A stretch of DNA of 21,658 nt from an uncultured Kiloniellales bacterium (GTDB lineage Bacteria; Pseudomonadota; Alphaproteobacteria; Kiloniellales; JAKSDN01): assembly GCA_947259625.1 (NCBI GenBank), contig CAMYMY010000021.1, positions 1 through 21,658 on the forward strand, written 5' to 3'. Position numbers and translations under genes: made by a program. Under the pieces are notes generated by a model. The model was not told where the DNA came from, searched no databases, and saw only the letters and a program-made list of their open reading frames with translations. This document shows positions 5,843 to 14,912 of the stretch, piece after piece; within the stretch, counting starts at the first letter, position 1, and the number at the start of each line of letters is the position of its first letter.

Positions 5843-7510
5843 TCAGGGCATCCGGGGGCGGGCGCGGTCGATCATGTCGTGAAACGGCAGGTCCGGGGGC
5901 AGGGTGCCGTAGGTCGCGCCCCGGTCGCCGTCCAGGCGGGAGTGGCAGAAGGCCTCGGCAATCCGCGGGTCGCCGTGGCGCACCAGCAGCGCGCCCTGCA
6001 GGGTCAGCGCCATGCGTTCGGCCAGGCGCCGGCCGCGGGGTTCGAGCTCGGCGGGCCGGCTGGCCAGGTCGCGGACCTCGCCGATCGCCACGTCGAGACG
6101 GCGGTCGGCGCCGCTGGCCGGCGCCAGCTCGGCGAAGTAGGCGTCCAGCGAGTCCGGGTCCCTGCGGATCGCCCGCAGGATGTCGAGCGCGATCACGTTG
6201 CCGCAGCCTTCCCAGATCGAGCTGACCGGGGCCTCGCGGTAGAGCCGGGGCAGGATCGATTCCTCGACGTAGCCGTTGCCGCCGTGGCACTCCATGGCCT
6301 CGAACACGAAGTCGGGCGCCCGTTTCGACATCCAGAACTTGGTGACCGCGTTCGCCAGGCGGGCGAAGGCGCGCTGGCCCTCGTCCTTGCGGCCCTCGTC
6401 GAAGGCCCGGGCGACGCGCATCACCAGGACCGTCGCCGCCTCGGACTCGACCGCCAGGTCGGCCAGCACGTTCTGCATCAGCGGCTGGTCGATCAGGCGC
6501 CGCTGAAAGGCTGAGCGATGGGCCGCGTGGTGGCTCGCCTGGGCGAGCGCCTGGCGCATCAGGGCGGCCGAGCAGATCGAGACGTCGAGCCGGGTGTGGT
6601 GCACCATCTCGATGATCGTCGGCACGCCGCGGCCCTCCACGCCGACCATGCGCGCCCAGGTGCGGTCGTACTCGATCTCGGCGGAGGCATTCGAGCGGTT
6701 GCCCAGCTTGTCCTTGAGGCGCTGCAGCGAGAGCCGGTTGCGCGTGCCGTCCGGCAGCCGGCGCGGCACCAGGAAGCAGCTGAGGCCGCCCGGGCCGTAG
6801 GCCAGCGTCAGGAAGGCGTCGCACATGGGGGCGGAACAGAACCACTTGTGCCCGGTCAGCAGGTACTCGCCGCCCGGCCCGCCGGCGCCGATCGGCTCGG
6901 CCCTGGTCGAATTGGCCCGCACGTCCGAGCCGCCCTGCTTCTCGGTCATGGCCATGCCGATGGTGGCCGCGGTCTTGTCTTCGGCCGGGACCGGCCGCCG
7001 GTCGTATTGCGCGGCGCGCACGCGCGGCTCCCACTCGGCGGCGACCTCCGGCTGGTGGCGTAGGGCCGGAACGCTGGCCAGGGTCATGGCCAGCGGGCAG
7101 CAGACGCCGCTCTCGACCTGGTTCAGCATGAACGCGAGCGCGGCGCGGGCGACCTGGGCGCCGGGCCGCGGGTCGTTCCAGGGCAGGGCATGGATCTCCG
7201 CCGCCATGCCGAGCGCCATCAGCTCGTGCCAGGCGGGATGGAACTCGACCTCGTCGATACGGTGGCCGAAACGGTCGTGGGTCTTCAGCACCGGGACGTG
7301 CCGGTTGGCCAGGTGGCCGAGCTCGATCACCTCGGCGCTGCCGGCCCTGGCCCCGAAGTCGGCAAGCCGGGCCCCGGCCCAGCCGGCGCCCTCGCGCGCG
7401 ACCGCCTCGACCAGACAGCGGTCGGTCTCGTAGAGGTTGAAATCCACCAGGGGCGGCGCCTGGTTCTCGACGTCGTGGGTGGCGGGCTGGGGGGCGGTTC
7501 GATCGACCAT
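5843..7510 (-). CDS. aidB: AidB-type acyl-CoA dehydrogenase
   Basis: The 555-residue flavoprotein matches AidB in length and order of motifs: an N-terminal helical region with LYETDRCLVEAV and the HPAWHELMALGM segment, MAMTEKQGGSDVRANSTRA (187-204), TGHKWFCSAPMCDAFLTLA, and a C-terminal FAD-domain signature MECHGGNGYVEES near 415 followed by SIWEGCGNV. In E. coli AidB is an FAD protein of the adaptive response to alkylating agents that shows isovaleryl-CoA dehydrogenase activity and binds DNA; its physiological substrate is unsettled. The ATG at 7510 has GGGAGAG upstream. It is transcribed toward the toxin-antitoxin genes but is separated from them by about 90 bp. No Ada or AlkB gene is nearby. 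Confidence 0.9.
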   Translation of the reverse strand: MVDRTAPQPATHDVENQAPPLVDFNLYETDRCLVEAVAREGAGWAGARLADFGARAGSAEVIELGHLANRHVPVLKTHDRFGHRIDEVEFHPAWHELMALGMAAEIHALPWNDPRPGAQVARAALAFMLNQVESGVCCPLAMTLASVPALRHQPEVAAEWEPRVRAAQYDRRPVPAEDKTAATIGMAMTEKQGGSDVRANSTRAEPIGAGGPGGEYLLTGHKWFCSAPMCDAFLTLAYGPGGLSCFLVPRRLPDGTRNRLSLQRLKDKLGNRSNASAEIEYDRTWARMVGVEGRGVPTIIEMVHHTRLDVSICSAALMRQALAQASHHAAHRSAFQRRLIDQPLMQNVLADLAVESEAATVLVMRVARAFDEGRKDEGQRAFARLANAVTKFWMSKRAPDFVFEAMECHGGNGYVEESILPRLYREAPVSSIWEGCGNVIALDILRAIRRDPDSLDAYFAELAPASGADRRLDVAIGEVRDLASRPAELEPRGRRLAERMALTLQGALLVRHGDPRIAEAFCHSRLDGDRGATYGTLPPDLPFHDMIDRARPRMP

Positions 7511-7600
7511 GGCACTCTCCCGAGAGAGGACGGCGCGTGCACACCCACTATACAGGATGCTGGTCCAACCCGATACCGGAGCCGCGCGGATCCGTCCGGG

Positions 7601-8329
7601 TCAGTCCTTCTTCCGCTTGCGCCAGAGCCGGGCGAACGAGACCTCGCCGCGCGGCAGGGGGTGCTTCACGCGCAGGCTTTCGGCCCACTCGCGGGCGAAG
7701 TCCCGGCGCAGGCGGACGTTGACCGCCACGGTCAGCGACATGGCGAGGACCGCGCCCAGGCTGGCCAGCGCCATGTCCTTGTGGGCGTCCCAGACGTCGC
7801 CCTGGGTGCCCAGGTAGGCCATGCCCAGCTCGCCGCCGAAGACCCCGGCGGCACCCCACTCGACCAGCTCGTAGAGCATCGAGGTCGACATGGTGAAGTC
7901 GAGCGGCAGGAAGTAGCCCCAGAAGCCGCGCACGTCGGCCACGCGCAGGAACACCTCGCGCAGCGGATAGGCGAGCAGCAGCCCGTAAGCGAAGTGGGTC
8001 AGGCGGTCGAAATGGTTGCGCTCCCAGCCGAGCAGTTCGTTCAGCGAGCCGCCGGTCAGGGCCACGGCCCAGGCGTCGTAGGGCACCTCGGCGTAGGTGT
8101 AGTGCGAGCCCACCTCGTGCAAGCAGAGGAACAGGAAGATCAGCGTATAGGAGATCCGCGACAGCGGCAGGTGGCGGTAGCTCGCGACCAGCACGACGGC
8201 GAAGACCACCGTGAGGACGTTCTCGAGCAGCCAGTCGTGCCGGTCGTAGGGCGCGATCGCGAGCACGGCCGCCTCGGCCAGGAACAATATAGCCAGGGCT
8301 ATGGCGAAGCGGCGGTGCGACGGGGTCAT
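7601..8329 (-). CDS. YjdF-like integral membrane protein (DUF2238)
   Basis: The 242-residue protein has about six hydrophobic helices. Several lie in the first half (residues about 7-27, 35-50, 60-75) and one near 187-205. Conserved-looking polar motifs include FLCLHEVGSHYTYAEVPYD, GWERNHFDRLTHFAYGLLLAYP, YELVEWGAAGVFGGELG and GTQGDVWDAHKDMALASLGA. These match the YjdF/DUF2238 inner-membrane family, whose function is unknown. The His, Asp and Glu residues inside the helical motifs suggest a buried metal or proton site, but that is inference. It lies upstream of aidB on the same strand with a 90-bp gap, so cotranscription is possible. Confidence 0.85.
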   Translation of the reverse strand: MTPSHRRFAIALAILFLAEAAVLAIAPYDRHDWLLENVLTVVFAVVLVASYRHLPLSRISYTLIFLFLCLHEVGSHYTYAEVPYDAWAVALTGGSLNELLGWERNHFDRLTHFAYGLLLAYPLREVFLRVADVRGFWGYFLPLDFTMSTSMLYELVEWGAAGVFGGELGMAYLGTQGDVWDAHKDMALASLGAVLAMSLTVAVNVRLRRDFAREWAESLRVKHPLPRGEVSFARLWRKRKKD

Positions 8330-8790
8330 GGGGCAGTCTATCGGAATGGAGGGGCCTGGCGCAGCATTTCATCGATCCCGCCGGCTCTACGCTCCGGCAG
8401 ACTTGAGGGACAATCTACGCGCGAAATACGAGCGGAACACTAGTCAATTATAAATATCAGAGACTTAACAGTTTTCAGTACGTTAAAGCAGTCGCAACGC
8501 CATCGCCTTGGCCACTGCATGTCAGACGTTGCCGAGGCAACATCGCCGCCGTCAGGGTGGCTGTTCCATTGTCCGGTCCAGTGCCAGGACGCAGTGTCCG
8601 CCTAAGGCGGCGCTGCTGGCCACAAGCCGGGCATGGCGAGCACGATCGGCAAGGCCGGGGTGGCGACGACAAGACGACCGCCGGCCTGTTTGTCGACCAA
8701 TGGTGCCGGGGCGCGGAAAAATGGTGCCGAAGTCGACTTATTCGGAAGCGGAATCCCGCTACCGGCAGGGGCCTGCTCCGACCGGAACCA

Positions 8791-8808
8791 CCCGCCGCTC
8801 GCGGCGGG
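8791..8808. terminator. GC-rich hairpin, possible terminator
   Basis: CCCGCCGC-TC-GCGGCGGG forms a perfect 8-bp stem with a 2-nt gap. It lies about 130 bp past the stop of the MttB-like gene on the minus strand. There is no clear T-run on either side, so a role in termination is only possible. Confidence 0.35.
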
Positions 8809-8811
8809 TTC

Positions 8812-8880
8812 CTCACCACGAAGACACTAAGACACAAAGGATCTCAAAATGTTCTTGATGTCTTCGTGCCTTGGTGGCGA
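8812..8880. repeat. Inverted repeat with CACCACGAAGACAC motif
   Basis: The left arm TCACCACGAAGACACTAAGA starts at 8812 and the right arm GTCTTCGTGCCTTGGTGGCG lies near 8859-8878. The arms form an imperfect hairpin around an AT-rich centre (AAAATGTTCTTGATG). Similar CCACGAAGACAC(G/A)AAG-type palindromes occur as intergenic repeats in many environmental bacteria; that statement comes from memory. Confidence 0.5.
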
Positions 8881-8940
8881 ATTCTGTTTTTCTTGGGTGT
8901 CGACCGGCTCGAATTTCCGAATCCTGACATCGGCGGGCGC

Positions 8941-10488
8941 TCACGCCTCCGCCGTCGCGCCGCCCTCGCGGATCCGGCGCTCGACGAAGGCGTCGAGCTC
9001 CTCGGCGACGGCCGGGTCCAGGGGCGGTTCCTGGTAGTCGGCCAGGATCTCCTTGTAGATGCGGTGGGCGCGGTGGGTCGCGTCGACCGCACCGTCCTCG
9101 GACCAGGTCTCGAAGTTGCGCCAGTCAGAGAGGATGGGCTGGTAGAAAGCGGTCTCGAAGCGCTCGAGCGTGTGCGCCGTGCCGAAGTAGTGGCCGCCGG
9201 GGCCGACGTTGCGCATGGCCTCGAGGCCGAGCGTCGCGTCGGTGATCTCAACCGGACGCAGGAACTCGGCGACGTTCTGGAGGATCTCGGCGTCGATGAT
9301 CACCTTCTCGAAAGAGGCGCAGAGCCCGCCCTCGAGCCAGCCGAGGGCGTGCTTGACCATATGGGTGTGCGCCAGCATGACCGCCCAGGTCGAGATCTGC
9401 GATTCGTAGGCCGCCTGGACGTCCGGATGGTTTGAGGCGTTCACGTTTGAAGAGCGGTAGGGCACGGCATAGCGTCGGGCGAGCTGCCCGCCGATCAGGA
9501 CCGCCTTGGCGTACTCCGGCGTGCCGAAGGCCGGCGCCCCGGTCTTCATGTCCACGTTCGAGGTGAAGCCGCCGTAGAACACCGGCGCGCCGGGATTGAC
9601 GATCTGGCAGAAGGCGATGCCGGCGAGCGCCTCGGCGTTCTGCTGCGCCAACGCCCCCGCGATCGTGACCGGGGCCATGGCGCCGGCCAGGGTAAAGGGC
9701 GTGATCACGATCGGCTGGTTGCGCCTCGCCATCTCGATCATGCCCCAGAGCATCGGGCGGTCGTACTGCAGCGGTGAGTTGGCGTTGACCACGGTATAGA
9801 GGCTGGGCTCGCGCAGCATCCGCTCCTCGGAGATGCCGCGCGCGATACGCATCATCTCTATGGCGTCGAGGATGCGCCGGCGGCCCAGCGAATAGCCGAA
9901 GCCGACCTTGTCCGTCAGCTTGAACAGGGCGCCGAGGGCCCGCAGGTGGCGGATGTCCGGCTCGATGTCCGTGGGCTCGACCGGATAGCCGCCCGAAAGG
10001 TGGGCGATGTTGAGGCTCTGGGTCAGGCGCAGCAGGTCGCAATAGTCGGCGAAGTTGCCCGGGCGGCGGCCGCCCTCGATGTCCGAGGCGTACGGCGGGC
10101 TGCTGACCGAGCAGAAGTTCATGTGGTTGTCGCCGAAGGTGAGGTCGTGGTCCGGGTTGCGCGCGTGCATCCGGAACACCGCCGGGGCGGTCTTGATCTT
10201 CTCCTCGATCAGGTGCCGGTCGAAGCGCACCCTCGGACCTTCGGCCTCGACCTCGGCGCCCGCCGCCTTCAGGATCTCGCGCGCCTCGGGCAGCAGGAAG
10301 TTCATGCCGATTTCTTGGAGGGCGTCGAGCGAGGCCCCGTGGATCGCCTCGATCTGGTCGGCCGAGACGATCTCCATCGGCGGATAGGGGTTCGTGACCT
10401 GCTGGAACGGAAGCTGCTTCAGCCTGCCGACATCGCGCTTTGCGCGCCGTCCCTCGGCCCCGCCCCGCTCCGTCCCGCGCCTGGACAT
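8941..10488 (-). CDS. MttB-family (trimethylamine methyltransferase-like) protein, non-pyrrolysine
   Basis: The 515-residue protein belongs to the MttB superfamily of corrinoid-dependent methyltransferases. In this family the TIM-barrel subunit moves a methyl group from a quaternary or tertiary amine to a cobalamin protein. Family-like features are PPMEIVSADQIEAIHGASL at the N-terminus, the HARNPDHDLTFGDNHMNF segment, TPFTLAGAMAPVTIAGAL, PGAPVFYGGFTSNVDMKTG and GPGGHYFGTAHTLERFETAF. The frame is uninterrupted, so it lacks the in-frame amber codon that encodes pyrrolysine in archaeal MttB; it resembles the non-Pyl branch that includes glycine betaine demethylases. I chose ATG 10488 because GGAGGTG lies 8 nt upstream; the frame extends to 10596. 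No corrinoid protein or reductive activase gene is adjacent, so the substrate is unknown. Confidence 0.85.
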   Translation of the reverse strand: MSRRGTERGGAEGRRAKRDVGRLKQLPFQQVTNPYPPMEIVSADQIEAIHGASLDALQEIGMNFLLPEAREILKAAGAEVEAEGPRVRFDRHLIEEKIKTAPAVFRMHARNPDHDLTFGDNHMNFCSVSSPPYASDIEGGRRPGNFADYCDLLRLTQSLNIAHLSGGYPVEPTDIEPDIRHLRALGALFKLTDKVGFGYSLGRRRILDAIEMMRIARGISEERMLREPSLYTVVNANSPLQYDRPMLWGMIEMARRNQPIVITPFTLAGAMAPVTIAGALAQQNAEALAGIAFCQIVNPGAPVFYGGFTSNVDMKTGAPAFGTPEYAKAVLIGGQLARRYAVPYRSSNVNASNHPDVQAAYESQISTWAVMLAHTHMVKHALGWLEGGLCASFEKVIIDAEILQNVAEFLRPVEITDATLGLEAMRNVGPGGHYFGTAHTLERFETAFYQPILSDWRNFETWSEDGAVDATHRAHRIYKEILADYQEPPLDPAVAEELDAFVERRIREGGATAEA

Positions 10489-10614
10489 TCCGCAACACCT
10501 CCACCTGCCGCGGCCGACCGCCGCTGGGGGGCCGATCTTAGGTGCAAGGAAGCGGTCGGCTAAAGCTAATTTCCGCTCGTCCGCGGGAAAAAACAACGCG
10601 TGGCGGCCTGCCGG

Positions 10615-13600
10615 TCAGGGGCCGGAGCCGTCCAGGGTCCGCCTGATCTGCTGTGCCAGGACCGCTTTTGCGTAAGGCTTCCGCAGGAGGTTGATGCCGT
10701 CTTGCAGGACGCCTTGGCCGAAGTCGGCCTTATCCGTATAACCCGAGGTATAGAGCACCTTGAGCGTCGGATGGCGGGCCGCCGCCTGTTGCGCCAGCGC
10801 CACGCCGTTCATGCCGTGCGGCAGCACCACGTCGGTAAACAGCAGCTCGACCTCCCGAGATTTCTCCAAGACCGCGAGCGCCGCGCGACCGTCCTCCGCG
10901 GACAAGATCCGGTAACCCAGGCTGGACAGCAGCGTCGTGGCGACCTCCAAAACGTCGGGGTTGTCCTCCACGACCAGGATCGTCTCGCCGGAACCCTTCG
11001 GGACGCCCGGGACGGACTCGGTCACGGCGGCCCGGGCCTGTTCGGCCGTCGCCTTCGGAAGGCAGAGCCTGACCGTCGTGCCCCGCCCGACCTCGCTTTC
11101 GATCGTGATTCCGCCGCCGGACTGCTTGACGAATCCGTAGGCCATGGAAAGCCCCAGGCCGCTGCCCTGTCCCACGCCCCTGGTCGTGAAAAAGGGCTCG
11201 AGGGCCTGCGCCACGACTTCGGGCGGCATGCCGCAGCCGGTGTCGGTCACCGACGCCACGACATAGGGCCCGGGCGAAACCTGGTACCGCCGCGCGGACC
11301 ATCGGTCGAGTTGCACGTTCGCGGTCTCGATGGTCAGGGTTCCGCCATCCGGCATGGCATACTTGGCGTTCACCGCGAGATTGAGCAAAGCGGATTCCAT
11401 TTGGGCCCGATCGATGGTCGAATTCCAGAGATCGCTCCCGAGCGCCGTGTCGATCTTGACGGTCTCGCCCAGGGTGCGAAGCAGCAGGTCCCTCATGTCG
11501 GACATCAGCGCGTTCAGATCCGTGACTTCCGGTTCCAGGGACTGCCGCCGCGAGAAGGCGAGCAGGCGATGCGTCAGGTCCCCTCCGCGCATAACAGCGC
11601 GCATCGCCGGACGCACCAAGTCCCAGCGCGAGTCGTCATCTCCCAGAGAGTCCTCCAGGAGTTGGAGGTTGCCGAGGATGATGCCGAGCAGATTGTTGAA
11701 GTCGTGTGCCAGTCCGCCGGTTAGATGCCCCACCGCCTCCATCTTCTGGGCTTGGCGCAGTTGCTCCTCGGTGCGCTTGTAGTCGGATATGTCCTCGACC
11801 AAGGCGAAGAAGCCCAGGATTTGCGAATTCGGCCCCCTGTGGGGCAGGTAGAGCATGCGGACGTTGCGCTCCACGCCGTCCGGGTAGGCGATCGTCTTTT
11901 CCAAATTCATTGCCTTGCCGGAAAGCACCGCCTCGATGTCCGGACGAGCTTCTTCGTATGGGCTTCCGTGAATGTCCTTGATGGTCTTTCCGATGATCTT
12001 CTCGGCGGGACGGCCATACCACTCCACGCAGGTCTGGTTGACGAAGCGGTAACGTATGTCGGAGTCGATATAGGCAATCAGCACGGGCAGATTGTCCGTG
12101 ATGGCGCGGATCTGGTCCCGGCTGTCGCGCAATGCCTGCTCGGCGCGCTTTCGCTTCGTAGTGTTCCGGACGAGGGCGAAGATTCCACGAACCGCGCCGT
12201 CATCCTCTACATGGGGGACGAAATTCAAACTGAAGTGACGCGGGTCATCGTCGGGATGCTCTGTCACGACCTCGAAATTCTGCCGTTCTCCGGCCAAGGC
12301 CTTTTCGAGCTTGGGACGAATCTGCCGGTAGACGCTCTCCTCCAAGACCTCGGACGCGTGCTTTCCCTGAATGTCCGAGACCGGGCGCTCGAACCACTTT
12401 TCGTGCGTCTTGTTGGCGAAGAGATAGCGGTGGTCTTTGTCGACATGGGCGATCAGCACAGGCAGGTTGTCGGTCACGAGGCGGCGCTGCCGTTCGCTCT
12501 CGCGTAGCGCGTCCTCGGCGCGTACTCGCTCGGCGATTTCCTGCATCAACGCCTCGTTGGCCGTGCGCAGCTCGGCAGTCCGTTCCTGAACGCGCAGCTC
12601 CAGCGCACCGTGGGCCTCCTTCAAGGCGCGCTCGGCCAGCCTGAGTTCTGTGATGTCGGTGAAAGTCAGGAGAATCTGCCTGGCTCCGACCTCCGACTGG
12701 CGCATGCTTCGGGCGTCGATCAGGAATGTGCAGGGGCCGCGTCCTTGCAGGTCCGGTGAAACCTCGACTCCCTCCAGTGGCTTTCCCTCGCACGACACCT
12801 GCTCAAGCCGGCCGCGCAGCTCGAGAAGATCCCAGGTATCGCCGGCGAGGTCGAACAAGGGCCGCTGCCCGGTCGTCTCGGGCGTTTTCGGGAAGAGATC
12901 GTGGAACGCCGGGTTGGCCGAGACCAACTGGAGTCCGGAATCGAGGATCGCGGTCGGGTGGTGCATCGTCGCCACGACGCTTTCGGCATAATTGCGCGCG
13001 GCCGAGAGGCGGTCGATCAAGTCCGCGTTGTCGATTTGCAGCCTGAAGGTGCCGAGCAGGGACCGGTTGAAGAACCACCCGATAATCGAGAGCAGGACGA
13101 TGAACAGGGCGACCATGGCCGCCATGGCCAGGTACACGGGTTCGCCATGGATCAAAAGCGACACCGCCAGGAGACCGGACGACGGCAGCAAGTATGCGTA
13201 GAGAGCGGGCAGGTAGACGGAGCTGGCTGCAACCGCCCCGGCCCCCATGCCTCCGATCACAAAGGCCAGAAAGGTATGGTGGAGGATCGAATCGACGACC
13301 AGAACCTCCCATGCCGCAAGGCCCCACAGGGCGCCGGTGACGCCTGTGCAGACGACGTAGAGATGCACCCACTTCGACGCCTGCTCCGGCGGCGGTCGAA
13401 GCCGCTTGTAACGGTCCCAGAGGCCGATGCGGACAGCCGTGATCGCGGTCATCAGGGCCACCCAAACGATCAGCTGCGAATGCGGGAAATCGCTCCATAG
13501 GACCGCGCCGAGGATTGCGGCGTTGATGGTATTGGCAAGGGGTGGAAGGGGGGACCTGAACAGCAGCCGTAACTGCTCGCCGCGGATCCGTTGCCTGCGC

Positions 13601-13680
13601 TCGGCCTTGGCCTTTCGGCGCGCATCCTCCGAAAGCGTGCCTTGGGCCGGTGGGTTGGTCGGGCCCGTTGAATGCTGCAA
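10615..13680 (-). CDS. Membrane-anchored PAS hybrid histidine kinase with C-terminal receiver
   Basis: 1021 residues. Residues 45-205 contain about six hydrophobic helices. Three PAS-like domains follow (about 230-345, 400-510, 525-635), with a short coiled coil AELRTANEALMQEIAERVRA between the first two. The phosphoacceptor His659 lies in GGLAHDFNNLL. The ATP-binding domain has NLAVNAKYAMPDGG (767-780), VTDTGCGMP and GSGLGLSMAYGFV. The receiver (about 899-1018) has EDNPD, phosphoacceptor Asp950 in LLFTDVVLP, and KP near the end. PAS2 and PAS3 both open with DNLPVLIA and look like an internal duplication. The N-box reads NAKYAM where relatives have NARDAM. The start is TTG at 13678-13680, right after an in-frame stop, with GGAGAGGG upstream. 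The ligand and output partner are unknown. Confidence 0.9.
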   Translation of the reverse strand: MQHSTGPTNPPAQGTLSEDARRKAKAERRQRIRGEQLRLLFRSPLPPLANTINAAILGAVLWSDFPHSQLIVWVALMTAITAVRIGLWDRYKRLRPPPEQASKWVHLYVVCTGVTGALWGLAAWEVLVVDSILHHTFLAFVIGGMGAGAVAASSVYLPALYAYLLPSSGLLAVSLLIHGEPVYLAMAAMVALFIVLLSIIGWFFNRSLLGTFRLQIDNADLIDRLSAARNYAESVVATMHHPTAILDSGLQLVSANPAFHDLFPKTPETTGQRPLFDLAGDTWDLLELRGRLEQVSCEGKPLEGVEVSPDLQGRGPCTFLIDARSMRQSEVGARQILLTFTDITELRLAERALKEAHGALELRVQERTAELRTANEALMQEIAERVRAEDALRESERQRRLVTDNLPVLIAHVDKDHRYLFANKTHEKWFERPVSDIQGKHASEVLEESVYRQIRPKLEKALAGERQNFEVVTEHPDDDPRHFSLNFVPHVEDDGAVRGIFALVRNTTKRKRAEQALRDSRDQIRAITDNLPVLIAYIDSDIRYRFVNQTCVEWYGRPAEKIIGKTIKDIHGSPYEEARPDIEAVLSGKAMNLEKTIAYPDGVERNVRMLYLPHRGPNSQILGFFALVEDISDYKRTEEQLRQAQKMEAVGHLTGGLAHDFNNLLGIILGNLQLLEDSLGDDDSRWDLVRPAMRAVMRGGDLTHRLLAFSRRQSLEPEVTDLNALMSDMRDLLLRTLGETVKIDTALGSDLWNSTIDRAQMESALLNLAVNAKYAMPDGGTLTIETANVQLDRWSARRYQVSPGPYVVASVTDTGCGMPPEVVAQALEPFFTTRGVGQGSGLGLSMAYGFVKQSGGGITIESEVGRGTTVRLCLPKATAEQARAAVTESVPGVPKGSGETILVVEDNPDVLEVATTLLSSLGYRILSAEDGRAALAVLEKSREVELLFTDVVLPHGMNGVALAQQAAARHPTLKVLYTSGYTDKADFGQGVLQDGINLLRKPYAKAVLAQQIRRTLDGSGP

Positions 13681-14273
13681 TGCCCTCTCCGCAGGTCAAT
13701 ATGACCGGATCCGATCGCAGCCTGATCGCTAGCTAAAAGAGACTAGCGTCTGCTGCCTCGTCCAAAGGAAGGTCTCTATAGCAGAGAATTCTGTCCGCGG
13801 GGAATAGCCTCAGATTGGATCGAACCGGATTGACCGCGAAAGAGTCGAGACGCTTCGGTGTCTCGCCACGGGTCCTCAGAACTGTGTTCTCCTGTATCTG
13901 GCCCAAGCAAGCGGCCGACGGCCCCGGTTTTTGATTGAGAAACCTAAAGAAAATGCTATCGAAGGGAGAAGGTGAATTTAGAAGGATATCCGTCCGTATC
14001 GGGTTTGGTCGGAGCCGGAGCCTTGTCGCACATCGCAGAGGGGCACTGTTGAACACAAACTAGCTTATGAAGACTAGCTGAAAGAGGTAGAACTTGGCTG
14101 GATTGCCGTGTAGAATAGGCCGTCCACGATGGCCACGAAACCGCCGCACCGAATACAGCGGGTCGATCATTGGCACGGTGTTCGCCGGGACCTGAATCAC
14201 AGCGCTTACACGGGCGGCGTTAAGGGTGTCCGATTGCCGATGCGCAATTGGGACAAGACGGCGAGAGGGATTG
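13681..14273. other. Long divergent intergenic region between hybrid kinase and response regulator
   Basis: About 590 bp separate the divergent kinase and REC genes, with visibly lower GC than the neighbours. Minus-strand open frames at 13733-14056 and 14060-14437 have no recognisable features. The region contains a stable 8-bp stem closed by a C(TTCG)G loop at 13846-13865. Two related boxes, TAGCT-N5-AGACTAGC, lie at 13730-13747 and 14061-14078. Promoters for both genes must lie here. Confidence 0.5.
13846..13865 (+). other. UUCG-tetraloop hairpin in a gene-free region
   Basis: CGAGACGCTTCGGTGTCTCG folds into an 8-bp stem (one G:U pair) closed by the exceptionally stable C(UUCG)G tetraloop, but only when read on the plus strand. 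No T-run follows, so it is not an obvious terminator. It could be part of a 5' leader or a small RNA upstream of the response regulator. Confidence 0.45.
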
Positions 14274-14732
14274 ATGGCCAAGATTCTAATTATCGACGAT
14301 GAACCCGATTTCCTGGACCTGCTGTGCAAGGTCCTGGCGAGGACGGACCATGAGGTCACGGCCGTTGACGACGGCGCCCAGGTTCTGGAAGGCCGGACCG
14401 GGGTCGATTTCGACCTCGTGGTGACGGATATCATCATGCCCGGTGTCGAGGGGATAGAGACGCTGGCCTATTTCCGCCGGATAAACCCGGATATCAAACT
14501 CGTCGCCATTTCGGGCGGCGGATGCTTCGACGCTTCGTTTCACTTGAAACTCGCGAGGGATTTAGGCGCCGTTCGGACCCTCGAGAAGCCCTTCGATGTT
14601 TACAAGTTTCTCGACCTCGTCGAGGAGGTGCTCGAAGAGGGCAGCACAATCGGCGATATCATAGAGCCGGACGGTCCGGCGCCGGAAGCGCGGACGCCGG
14701 ACAGCAAGATCGTTCAGCTGCTGTTGGAATAG
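14274..14732 (+). CDS. Single-domain (REC-only) response regulator
   Basis: The 152-residue protein is a CheY-like receiver without an output domain: acidic pair in ILIIDDEPD (Asp8, Asp9), phosphoacceptor Asp52 in LVVTDIIMPG, Ser80 in LVAISGGG and Lys105 in TLEKPF. About 25 extra residues follow (GDIIEPDGPAPEART and beyond) with no domain. ATG 14274 has GAGAGGG just upstream; the frame extends back to 14226. Such proteins usually act in phosphorelays or bind other proteins. The divergent hybrid kinase, which has its own receiver, is the natural candidate partner, but this is inferred from proximity only. Confidence 0.88.
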   Translation: MAKILIIDDEPDFLDLLCKVLARTDHEVTAVDDGAQVLEGRTGVDFDLVVTDIIMPGVEGIETLAYFRRINPDIKLVAISGGGCFDASFHLKLARDLGAVRTLEKPFDVYKFLDLVEEVLEEGSTIGDIIEPDGPAPEARTPDSKIVQLLLE

Positions 14733-14912
14733 AGCGGCGCTCGGCGGGGCACATGGGTTCGCTCTGGCCCGAGCTGTCCGCCGAAGCGCACCGGTCCCCG
14801 AAAAATCCAGGTCAGGCCTGCGAAATCTGCAAGTCTCCACCGATGCGACCTCGTCTAGGATCGTATCGCCCGCAACCAGTCCGGTGCGGCACGACGGGCC
14901 AGGCGAGGAAGC

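Larger units (their letters stand above)
8330..8940. other. Gene-free interval upstream of the YjdF-like gene
   Basis: About 610 bp without a convincing gene. The segment 8437-8485 is strikingly AT-rich (ACTAGTCAATTATAAATATC) and probably contains the promoter of the minus-strand YjdF-like gene. The part 8490-8780 has plus-strand open frames with Cys/Arg-rich, unrecognisable translations. A strong hairpin (8791-8808) and an inverted repeat (8812-8880) follow; both are listed separately. Confidence 0.5.

Noticed and set aside
8557..9435. Plus-strand 292-residue open frame across 8557-9435
   Set aside because: Its second half is antisense to the well-supported MttB-like gene and the translation is charged low-complexity sequence; the first half is unrecognisable intergenic sequence.
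13733..14056. 107-residue minus-strand frame in the kinase-REC gap
   Set aside because: It has no recognisable domain, ribosome-binding site or conserved-looking motif, and it runs through the UUCG hairpin; kept only as gene-free sequence.
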